NCBI GenBank assembly: GCA_913774355.1
Contig: CAJYGB010000018.1
Coordinates: 434,001-498,000 of the forward strand
Origin: an uncultured Chryseobacterium sp.
GTDB lineage: Bacteria; Bacteroidota; Bacteroidia; Flavobacteriales; Weeksellaceae
Reading direction: 5' to 3'
DNA: 64,000 bases
Made by a program: the position numbers and the translations under genes. The notes under the pieces were generated by a model. It was not told the DNA's origin and made no database searches. It worked only from the letters and a program-made list of their open reading frames with translations. Positions 1 to 6,659 of the stretch are shown here, one piece after another; the stretch's first letter is position 1, and each line of letters begins with the position of its first letter.

Positions 1-1
1 A

Positions 2-481
2 GCCGTAAGTGCTTCATCATTAGCTTTTGCACAGGAAACCCAAAAATTCGGTCCGCCTGCAGGGAATGCCGTGGTAGGTGACGTTTACGGAGGCGGTGTT
101 GCTTCCAATACCGAATCCAAAGCGATCTCCGTTGATAAGCTTAGCAAGAAACTTAAAAAAGAAAATAAAAAAGTAGAGAACGTTGCGGTAAAAGGAAAAG
201 TAACGGATGTCTGCGATAAAAAAGGATGCTGGCTGACGTTACAGACGGACGATAACTCCCAGTTCTTTGTAAAAATGAAGGATTACGGATTTTTCGTTCC
301 AACCGCTTTGAAAGGTAAGACTGTTGTAATGGACGGAACTGCCGAAAGAAAAGTAACATCCGTAGAGGAACAGAAACACTATGCTGAGGACGCTAAAAAA
401 CCAAAGGCGGAAATCGATGCCATCACAAGCCCGAAGGAAGAAATCAGGTTTGTTGCGAACGGAATTAAGGTCGTGAACTAA
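2..481 (+). CDS. DUF4920 domain-containing secreted protein (5' end outside window)
   Basis: The frame is open from base 2. It begins with the end of a signal peptide (hydrophobic stretch ending SSLAFAQ) followed by the mature protein, so the true start lies left of the window; a GTG at 71 would fall inside the mature protein and is not the start. The mature part has the DUF4920 pattern: VKGKVTDVCDKKGCWLTL with a conserved CxxxGCW, then FFVKMKDYGFFVP and KGKTVVMDG. It is probably a small periplasmic or envelope OB-like protein. The biochemical role is unknown; the cysteine pair hints at metal or redox binding, which is inference. A bidirectional terminator follows. Confidence 0.85.
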   Translation, partial: AVSASSLAFAQETQKFGPPAGNAVVGDVYGGGVASNTESKAISVDKLSKKLKKENKKVENVAVKGKVTDVCDKKGCWLTLQTDDNSQFFVKMKDYGFFVPTALKGKTVVMDGTAERKVTSVEEQKHYAEDAKKPKAEIDAITSPKEEIRFVANGIKVVN

Positions 482-510
482 GAATCAAAAAGAGTTAACT
501 TGCATAAAAC

Positions 511-542
511 AAAAGCGGAACCTGAGTTGGCTCCGCTTTTTT
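511..542. terminator. Bidirectional terminator between convergent genes
   Basis: Inverted repeat AAAAGCGGA / TCCGCTTTT with a 12-nt loop, T-run on both strands. It lies between the stop codons of the DUF4920 gene and the M14 peptidase gene. Confidence 0.85.
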
Positions 543-544
543 AC

Positions 545-1654
545 TTAATCTTCAATAGTGAAATCTACTTTAGCATCCAGCTTCGGATATTTGTTCGGAC
601 AGACAAATGTCTTTCCTGTACAATCGATTTCCTTCCAGCCTTTTTTATGCTTCACGTCTCCTACTTCAACCACAAAAGGGACAAAAGAAATTTCATCCTT
701 GCCTTCCTCAAAAATTTCCCTGTACTGAACCGCTACATCGAGAATACATTCGTGTCCGGTATTCAGTTTTACATTCCGGTAAATAATATCGTAGTGCGTT
801 TCCCTGTTTTCAGGAATTTCCAAATACGATTCCCAACCTTTGGTTCCGGAATTTGATTCTGAAATTGCTTTTAATGCATAATACAGAGCGACCGTGTAAT
901 ATTTCCGGGTTTCTTTTCTCGTGTAATCATTTACAAAGTGTCCGCCTTCAAATAATATGGTCGGCATTCCGGCTTTAATAAAATTATCGCCTGTAGAAGT
1001 CGGATAAAATTCATCGGAATATCTTCCGATCTGATTCGGGATTAATTCTTTTAAATGATGGTATACTTCCGCAATTACAGCCATACATTTCTTCCGGTTT
1101 TCAGTTATCGTTCTTTCAACGTTTTCAGAAGGTGCCAGAAAGGACAAGGTTGCCGGATGGATTCCGTCTGTAGTAAAAATAGTTCTTTGCTCATGAAGAT
1201 TCAGGGCATAATCATATTTTTCAGAGGCTACGATATTTTTCAGATATTTAATTTCGGTACTGGCTTCGTTATGGAAGTCACGGTTGAGATCTATTTCAGC
1301 AGCATTAAGCCGGGTCCATTTTTCGGAACCGTCAGGATTCAGCATAAAAATAAAATCAAGTGTGATCTTACCGAATAGATCTTCTCTCAATTCCGGAGCC
1401 TTATTGAGTGTCGTTAGCAAGTCAAGCATCGCATGCGTTGAGTTCGACTCATTACCGTGCATTTGTGACCAAGCAAGCACATGGATACTTCCGCTTCCGA
1501 TCGTCACTTTATAAATAGGTTTTTCTAAATACGACTTTCCGATCTCCTGAATATAATCGCTGAGATTTGCCTGTAGATAAGAAAATAATTTTTCAGGAGA
1601 AATATACCGATTAGGAAAATTTGTATTCGGAAGATAGATCTGTTCAAAATTCAT
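545..1654 (-). CDS. M14 family zinc carboxypeptidase
   Basis: 369 aa, no signal peptide, so probably cytoplasmic. It carries the M14 zinc and substrate set: H66-x2-E69 in MHGNES, NPDG at 106-109, LNRDF with Arg125, third zinc ligand H154 in LNLHEQR, and catalytic Glu236 in ILFEGGHF. The expected reaction is zinc-dependent removal of C-terminal residues from peptides or amides. Chain length fits the Bacteroidota 'M14 metallopeptidase' group. It is transcribed alone, with a -7 element 22 bp upstream of its ATG, and shares a terminator with the DUF4920 gene. Substrate cannot be told from sequence. Confidence 0.88.
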   Translation of the reverse strand: MNFEQIYLPNTNFPNRYISPEKLFSYLQANLSDYIQEIGKSYLEKPIYKVTIGSGSIHVLAWSQMHGNESNSTHAMLDLLTTLNKAPELREDLFGKITLDFIFMLNPDGSEKWTRLNAAEIDLNRDFHNEASTEIKYLKNIVASEKYDYALNLHEQRTIFTTDGIHPATLSFLAPSENVERTITENRKKCMAVIAEVYHHLKELIPNQIGRYSDEFYPTSTGDNFIKAGMPTILFEGGHFVNDYTRKETRKYYTVALYYALKAISESNSGTKGWESYLEIPENRETHYDIIYRNVKLNTGHECILDVAVQYREIFEEGKDEISFVPFVVEVGDVKHKKGWKEIDCTGKTFVCPNKYPKLDAKVDFTIED

Positions 1655-1675
1655 TATATGCTAGTTTACAATAGT

Positions 1676-1683
1676 CAAATTTA
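1676..1683 (-). promoter_or_regulatory. -7 element of M14 peptidase gene
   Basis: Minus-strand TAAATTTG matches the Bacteroidota sigma-ABfr -7 consensus TAnnTTTG, 22 bp before the start codon. No clear -33 TTTG is visible. Confidence 0.5.
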
Positions 1684-2392
1684 CTTAAATTTTATGATAA
1701 AAATATAATTTACATTTGTGATTTAATTAAACAATATATACTGTCAAAATGTCTGTTGATAAAATTGTGAATTGATTAAAATTTAATACCTAATATTTAG
1801 TTGAATGAAATTCAATAACTTAAAGGCTTTATCTAAATCAGTTAATGAGTACTACTTTAAGTCCGTAAATTAGTGTTTATAAAGAAATATGGAGAAATTA
1901 TTTAAACAATTCAAGTGTGGAAAACTGCTTGTTTATTTTTGTATACAAATGTAAATTCATGTAATCTATATTCAATTTTTCTATAACCGTTTACAGATTT
2001 TAAAAAGTTTAAAAATGTAAAGTTGCTTAGTTGTATACAGAGATCCAACGGTCATATAATTTATACAAAAAAAGGCCCAAATGATGTTTGAAAGTTACTT
2101 TTAATCTACTTTTACAATCGTAAATAGCGTATATATGCATTATAAGAGGGTTTATTTATCTCTTCTATCACTATTGTATCAAAGTTCCGAATCAGCAGTT
2201 TAAACCGCAGCAAAATTACCATGATTCTGTAGATTTAGAGGTTTATTTATAAAGAACTTATCCATAAGTTATCGACGATCTATATGATTTAACTGCTTAT
2301 TTTTGAAATGTATTATTGGTAGACTAATGTAAATTACTGAACAAAAAATTAAATTATTTCATAAAACACTGATTAGTAGAAGTATTTATATG

Positions 2393-2472
2393 TTTACAAA
2401 TGTATTTATGAGTGATTTACATTTGTATTTAATAGCAATTTGCATTTGTAATTTTATTTATTTACATTTGTA
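2393..2472. promoter_or_regulatory. Phased operator-like array, four TTTACATTTGTA boxes
   Basis: TTTACAAATGTA at 2393-2404, TTTACATTTGTA at 2416-2427, TTTGCATTTGTA at 2439-2450, TTTACATTTGTA at 2461-2472. Start-to-start spacing is 23, 23 and 22 bp, about two helical turns, which puts all boxes on one face of the DNA. Each box is part of an imperfect dyad TTTAC-N4-GTAAA. The last box ends 21 bp before the ATG of the XRE gene, so autoregulation by that protein is the simplest reading (inference). Confidence 0.6.
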
Positions 2473-2493
2473 ACATCATATTAATCCGAATGT

Positions 2494-3039
2494 ATGAGCT
2501 TAAATGAGAGAATTTCAAAAGTAATAGAGTATTCCAGGCTTACTCCTTCTGAATTTGCAGATGAGATCGATGTTCAGCGGTCTTCTATTTCGCATATTAC
2601 ATCAGGCAGGAACAAGCCGTCTCTTGAGTTTGTTATAAAAATAAAATCACGATTCCCGGAGATTCTATGGGACTGGCTCGTCACCGGTGAAGGGGAAATG
2701 CTGAAACCGGATCTACCGGAAGAAAAAGCAGCAATCGAACCTGAGAAAAATATCGGATCCGATCAACCGAAGCCTACTTCTCTCCCCGACCTTTTCACCA
2801 TGATGAATAAGGATGAAAATTTCGGGGCCGAAGAACCTGTAATTACGGAAGCGGAAACGGGCCAACGAGAATCGCATATACTGCATCAGACTACAGCTCA
2901 GGAAAAAATAACGGATTCTCAGCCATTAGGGAAATCCAATGATCAGATTATAAATCAAGTTATTGAAAGTCAGCAAAGTAAAATAAAACGTATTGTCATT
3001 TTTTACGATAACGGAAAATTTGAAAGTTTTGAGCCATAA
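2494..3039 (+). CDS. XRE-family helix-turn-helix transcriptional regulator
   Basis: 181 aa. Residues 1-65 form a lambda-repressor-like HTH: LTPSEFADEIDVQRSSISHI (helices 2-3), then GRNKPSLEFVIKIKSRFPEI and WLVTGEGEML, a signature of chromosomal HTH proteins in Flavobacteriia. The middle (70-160) is acidic, Gln/Glu-rich and low in complexity. The last 18 residues (IKRIVIFYDNGKFESF) look like a short conserved beta segment. It stands alone on the plus strand behind the phased TTTACATTTGTA array, so it probably regulates itself. It is not a prophage repressor by context: no integrase or phage gene is nearby. Target genes are unknown. Confidence 0.85.
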   Translation: MSLNERISKVIEYSRLTPSEFADEIDVQRSSISHITSGRNKPSLEFVIKIKSRFPEILWDWLVTGEGEMLKPDLPEEKAAIEPEKNIGSDQPKPTSLPDLFTMMNKDENFGAEEPVITEAETGQRESHILHQTTAQEKITDSQPLGKSNDQIINQVIESQQSKIKRIVIFYDNGKFESFEP

Positions 3040-3043
3040 AAAT

Positions 3044-3069
3044 ACCTGATCATTAAAATATGATCAGGT
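3044..3069 (+). terminator. Hairpin after the XRE gene, possible terminator
   Basis: ACCTGATCA / TGATCAGGT with 8-nt loop, 4 bp after the stop codon. The plus strand lacks a T-run after the stem, so termination may be weak. Confidence 0.5.
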
Positions 3070-3311
3070 CAAAAAATATTTGAAGAAGAAAACTACAGCT
3101 TGTGCTTTAAGTTTTATGGTATCCACGGAGCCGTTTATTTATCTAAAGTTAAACTTAAAGCATCCGTTTAATAATTTCGTTTTACTGTTGTCTATCAAAT
3201 ATATAAATTTAAAATTAATTTTTCAATAAAAAGTTTATTATTTTAACATATCATTAAAAAAACTGTCATATGAATTGATTATTATCAAATTTAAGTGAAT
3301 TATAAAATTTA

Positions 3312-3339
3312 AAAGCCCCACAAATACTTGCAGGGCTTT
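3312..3339 (-). terminator. Terminator of the proline dehydrogenase unit
   Basis: AAAGCCC / GGGCTTT stem; on the minus strand it is followed by a T/A-rich run. It lies 22 bp beyond the stop codon. Confidence 0.75.
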
Positions 3340-3360
3340 ATTTCATGTAGGTAATTACTC

Positions 3361-4533
3361 CTATCTGTTGCTTTTTCTGCGTTTCAGCTCTTTCTCAATA
3401 AGCCCCAGTTCGCGTCCGGTCTGTCCTGCTACTGAGGTGTTTTCCTGAGCTCTTCTGGTAAGATAAGGCACAACATCTTTCACTGGCCCGTACGGAAGGT
3501 ATTTTGTCGCATTATAGCCTTTATCGGAAAGGTAAAATGTAATATTGTCGCTCATCCCGTAAAGCTGTCCGAAATAGATATGAGGATTACCGTTCTCAAG
3601 GCCTTTGGCTTTCATTTTGTCCATCACCAATTCGGAAGAAATTTCATTATGCGTTCCGAAAAATGCGGATACTTTATCCAGGTTATTCATCACAAAATCG
3701 ATTCCTGCATTGTAATTTCTGTCGGATGCTTCCTTGTTAGGCTGGATCGGATCCGGATAGCCTTTTTCCGCTGCCCGTGATCTTTCCTTTTCCATATAAG
3801 CACCACGAACAATTTTATAACCGATAAAATAGCCCTTTTCCTTTGCCCTCTGCAGATGAGCTTCCATGTATTCCAGCCTACCGGTTCTGTACATCTGGAT
3901 GGTATTCCAAACAATCGGTTTTTCACGATTATATTTTTCCATCATTTCTTCACAAAGATGATCCGCTGCATCCTGCATCCAGGTTTCTTCAGCATCTATC
4001 ATTACTTTTTTGTCATGCTGATGGCAAAGGCTGCATACCTCATCAAATCTTTTAACCACCCTTTCCCATTCTTCTTTCTGGCTTGAAGTCAGTTCCGTTT
4101 TCTTACCGACCGCCTCATACAGATCGATCCTTCCGAAAGCAGTAGGTTTGAATACGATAAAAGGAATCGCCGGATTGCCTACGGAGAATTTTACAATATC
4201 CTTAATCTCTTTGCATACCGCATCAAAAGTGGCCTCATCTTCTTTTCCTTCAATGGAATAATCAAAGATACTGCCCACGCCTCTTTTGAAAAGCTGCTTT
4301 ACCACTTTCATACTTTCCTCACGGGTTTCACCGCCGCAGAATTGTTCAAACAACGTGTTTTTCACGATTCCCGTAACGAAAGGAAAATTATTATGAACGG
4401 TAAAGTTGAGAACGGAGGTTCCGACTTTTGTAAGGGAAGGCTGTTCAATCATCTTGAACATCCAATACGCTTTTCTTAACTGTGCATCAGATTTGTCTGC
4501 AAATGCGACTTTGGTATCGTTAAAAATGGGCAT
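3361..4533 (-). CDS. putA: Proline dehydrogenase (monofunctional, FAD-dependent)
   Basis: 390 aa, a typical length for a stand-alone PRODH lacking the P5C dehydrogenase half. It oxidises L-proline to pyrroline-5-carboxylate and passes electrons to quinone through FAD. Core beta/alpha-barrel signatures are visible: VMIDAEETWMQDAADHL, NTIQMYRTGRLEYMEAHL, GYKIVRGAYMEKER (family motif K-L/I-V-R-G-A-Y) and the C-terminal YLPYGPVKDVVPYLTRRAQEN (family motif YLPYG...Y-L-x-RR-x-x-EN). It lies 65 bp downstream of the prenyltransferase gene but has its own -7 element, so it can be transcribed separately. Confidence 0.95.
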   Translation of the reverse strand: MPIFNDTKVAFADKSDAQLRKAYWMFKMIEQPSLTKVGTSVLNFTVHNNFPFVTGIVKNTLFEQFCGGETREESMKVVKQLFKRGVGSIFDYSIEGKEDEATFDAVCKEIKDIVKFSVGNPAIPFIVFKPTAFGRIDLYEAVGKKTELTSSQKEEWERVVKRFDEVCSLCHQHDKKVMIDAEETWMQDAADHLCEEMMEKYNREKPIVWNTIQMYRTGRLEYMEAHLQRAKEKGYFIGYKIVRGAYMEKERSRAAEKGYPDPIQPNKEASDRNYNAGIDFVMNNLDKVSAFFGTHNEISSELVMDKMKAKGLENGNPHIYFGQLYGMSDNITFYLSDKGYNATKYLPYGPVKDVVPYLTRRAQENTSVAGQTGRELGLIEKELKRRKSNR

Positions 4534-4558
4534 TACTTGTATATAAATTTAGATTCTG

Positions 4559-4566
4559 CAAAGGTA
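4559..4566 (-). promoter_or_regulatory. -7 element of proline dehydrogenase gene
   Basis: Minus-strand TACCTTTG matches TAnnTTTG, 26 bp before the start codon. Confidence 0.5.
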
Positions 4567-4598
4567 CTAAAAGGATAAGGGATTAGGAAGAAATTTTT

Positions 4599-5528
4599 CT
4601 ACAATTTACCTTCCAGTCCGTTCAGAAGCATGGCAATAATTCCCATAAAAACCCAGATCCTTAAAATATTTAGGGTAATAAAGTTGCTTTTCCTGGTATG
4701 TTTCAATAAAAGGTATACGCAAAGAATAAAAACAAAGAGGCCGGCTGTAAAATAATAGGCCATAAATCCTGAAATCCCAGTCCTTAGGATCAGTTTCATT
4801 GATACGGACATGGTAATGATTAGCAGCGATACAATAATGATCTTGGTATTTTTACTTTTGAAATAATTGGGAATGGTAATATACCCAAAGGCTTTATCTA
4901 CGCTTTTTGTCAACGTATCCTTTACGATATCGATACACAGCAGGATCAGAAATAAAAATACAGCCATCAGCAGCACCTTTTTTGAAAAAGTCTCGTAATA
5001 CACCATCATCCCGAAAAACGGATACAGGGTAAGGCTTACAAAAGTGATATTATTGATAATTAGCATCCTGCTCAGCTTATGACTGTAAAACCACATAAAA
5101 AACTGGTAAATGATAAAAAACAGGAAAACCCGATGCGAAATCATCCAGGCTACGCCCAAAGAAAACACACTTAAAACCAGATAAACATATAAAAAATATT
5201 TCTGCTTGATAAAGCTCTGAAGCCTGGTGCGGAAGGGTTTTACGATATGGTCCTTTTCAAAATCATAAAACTGGTTGATAATGCCCCCTGCCAGAATGGT
5301 AAGTACGGTGCAGAAAATAATACCGTGCACTTTAAAGTCGAATACGAATTTCCTGAAATTTTCGTCCTGGTTGAAAAGGAAAAATGTGGAAACATATAGG
5401 GCAAGGGTAAGCAGAAGAGCAACAAAAAAGCGAGCTCCCAGAAGAAAGCCCACGAATTGTGAAAATCTGTAAAATAAAGATTTCGGAATATTGGATTTCT
5501 GTTGGAAAGTTTCTTTTTCAGAATTCAT
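4599..5528 (-). CDS. UbiA-family prenyltransferase-like membrane protein
   Basis: 309 aa, eight or nine membrane segments, fold of UbiA prenyltransferases, which move a polyprenyl chain from its diphosphate to an acceptor. The first Mg-diphosphate motif, normally NDxxDxxxD, reads NQFYDFEKD here (N85, D89, D93), with Gln in place of the first Asp. The second motif is DIVKDTLTKSVD (K203, D204, D211) followed by GYITIPN. It starts 12 bp after the mevalonate kinase gene, so the two are co-transcribed and probably both serve isoprenoid metabolism. The acceptor (quinone, glycerol phosphate or other) is not deducible. Confidence 0.8.
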   Translation of the reverse strand: MNSEKETFQQKSNIPKSLFYRFSQFVGFLLGARFFVALLLTLALYVSTFFLFNQDENFRKFVFDFKVHGIIFCTVLTILAGGIINQFYDFEKDHIVKPFRTRLQSFIKQKYFLYVYLVLSVFSLGVAWMISHRVFLFFIIYQFFMWFYSHKLSRMLIINNITFVSLTLYPFFGMMVYYETFSKKVLLMAVFLFLILLCIDIVKDTLTKSVDKAFGYITIPNYFKSKNTKIIIVSLLIITMSVSMKLILRTGISGFMAYYFTAGLFVFILCVYLLLKHTRKSNFITLNILRIWVFMGIIAMLLNGLEGKL

Positions 5529-5540
5529 TCACAACATTTT

Positions 5541-6467
5541 TTAGAATCTGTAAATCACTTCTTTATGGAAGCCGTCAAGCATTTTTTCCGCTTTATCGTA
5601 ATCTTTGGTGAAACCTAAAATATAACCGCCGCCGCCGCTACCGCACAGCTTTAAATAATATGCATTTGAGTCGAGCCCTTTCTTCCAGACATTGAATAAA
5701 CTTTCCGGAATCATCGGACGGAAATGTTCATATGCCCAATGGGAAAGCTTTTTAAGATTTCTGAAAAACGGATTCATATCTTTTTTCAAAAATGCATCAA
5801 TACAGGCATTGTTATAGCGGATAAATTCTTCCTTAAGAGTTTTGCGGAATCCTTCGGTTTTCATTTTTTCAAAGAAAATCTGAACCATTGGCCCCGTTTC
5901 GCCCGTCATTCCTGAGTCAATTAAAAATATTGCCCCTTTTCCTGCTTCGCTGGCAGGTATTGATACGCGGTCTACGCTTTCTTTACTTTCGATCAGAATC
6001 GGAAGGTTCATATAACAGATCAGTGGATCTATCCCGGAACTTTTACCATGAAAATAACTCTCCATTAATCCAAAAACCTTTCTGAGGTTTTTAAGTTCAT
6101 CTTTTGAAATATTTTCGGGATCATGTTTTGATATGGAATATCTTTCAAAAATCGCTGCTACCAAAGCACCTGAGCTTCCTACACCATATCCCTGCGGAAT
6201 ATTGCTGTCGAAAAATAATCCTGCAGCAATTTCATCCTTAAACTTTGATACGTTTAGCTCAAATGTTTCGGGAAGCTCCAGATTCTGCAGGTATTCTGCG
6301 TATTTTATAAGATGCTGATTGGACTTTTTTTCAAATTCCGAATCCAGTGATGAGAACTTCAGGGTACCTTTATAAAAACTATAAGGCAATGTCAAACCTT
6401 GAGAATCTTCTATGATTCCGTATTCTCCGAACAAAAGAATTTTTGCGTAAAATAGTGGGTTTGTCAT
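5541..6467 (-). CDS. Mevalonate kinase-like GHMP kinase
   Basis: 308 aa. GHMP-kinase motifs are clear: the N-terminal KILLFGEYGII (family motif K-x-x-L-x-GE-x-x-V), the ATP-binding loop PQGYGVGSSGALVAA at residues 91-105, and the C-terminal glycine motif GSGGGGY near residue 280. The family phosphorylates small alcohols; GEYGII plus the neighbouring prenyltransferase favour mevalonate to 5-phosphomevalonate. It is the first gene of a unit with the prenyltransferase and perhaps proline dehydrogenase. A -7 element with a plausible -33 lies just upstream. Confidence 0.87.
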   Translation of the reverse strand: MTNPLFYAKILLFGEYGIIEDSQGLTLPYSFYKGTLKFSSLDSEFEKKSNQHLIKYAEYLQNLELPETFELNVSKFKDEIAAGLFFDSNIPQGYGVGSSGALVAAIFERYSISKHDPENISKDELKNLRKVFGLMESYFHGKSSGIDPLICYMNLPILIESKESVDRVSIPASEAGKGAIFLIDSGMTGETGPMVQIFFEKMKTEGFRKTLKEEFIRYNNACIDAFLKKDMNPFFRNLKKLSHWAYEHFRPMIPESLFNVWKKGLDSNAYYLKLCGSGGGGYILGFTKDYDKAEKMLDGFHKEVIYRF

Positions 6468-6488
6468 TTATGTAAAATAATTTTTTTG

Positions 6489-6518
6489 CAAATTTAGAAC
6501 TATTCTTCTGAATACAAG
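6489..6518 (-). promoter_or_regulatory. Promoter of the mevalonate kinase unit
   Basis: Minus-strand -7 TAAATTTG at 6489-6496; a TTG at 6515-6517 lies 18 bp further upstream, close to the TTTG-N19-TAnnTTTG pattern of Bacteroidota. Confidence 0.55.
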
Positions 6519-6616
6519 CAAATCCTGAGCCGAATTCTAACAAATTTTAACAGCGAAAACCATTTAAAATTTTAATGAAATCATAAACAGCTGTTTTCTA
6601 GTATAAATTTACTAAA

Positions 6617-6640
6617 AAAGCCTGACATAATCAGGCTTTT
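6617..6640 (-). terminator. Terminator of the metalloprotease gene
   Basis: Perfect AAAAGCCTGA / TCAGGCTTTT with 4-nt loop, 20 bp past the stop codon. Confidence 0.85.
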
Positions 6641-6659
6641 ACTATTAAATGTATAATGA

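Larger units (their letters stand above)
1655..2493. other. 839-bp gene-free, AT-rich region upstream of an XRE regulator
   Basis: No convincing coding sequence on either strand. It holds the M14 promoter at the left, scattered TTTACATTTGTA-like boxes (1709-1720, reverse copy 1945-1955, TTTACAATCGTAAA at 2111-2124), a dyad AACTTA-tcca-TAAGTT at 2255-2270 and a phased box array at 2393-2472. The length is unusual for this compact chromosome and suggests a complex regulatory region or an unrecognised small RNA. Confidence 0.6.
3040..3360. other. 321-bp gene-free gap with a long dyad
   Basis: Besides the hairpins at 3044-3069 and 3312-3339 it holds a perfect 12-bp inverted repeat, TGCTTTAAGTTT (3103-3114) / AAACTTAAAGCA (3151-3162), whose 36-nt loop contains a small dyad ACGGagCCGT (3125-3134). 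The rest is very AT-rich and has no open frame worth calling. Confidence 0.5.

Noticed and set aside
500..856. 118-aa open frame over the terminator and the end of the M14 gene
   Set aside because: It spans a bidirectional terminator and lies antisense to the peptidase C-terminus.
2258..2277. TTATCCATA and TTATCGACG resembling DnaA boxes, possible replication origin
   Set aside because: Only two imperfect boxes, no dnaA, dnaN or gidA nearby and no box cluster. Cumulative GC skew would be decisive but cannot be computed here.
2494..3039. XRE protein as a prophage repressor
   Set aside because: No integrase, phage structural gene or attachment site is nearby; the protein is of the chromosomal Flavobacteriia type.
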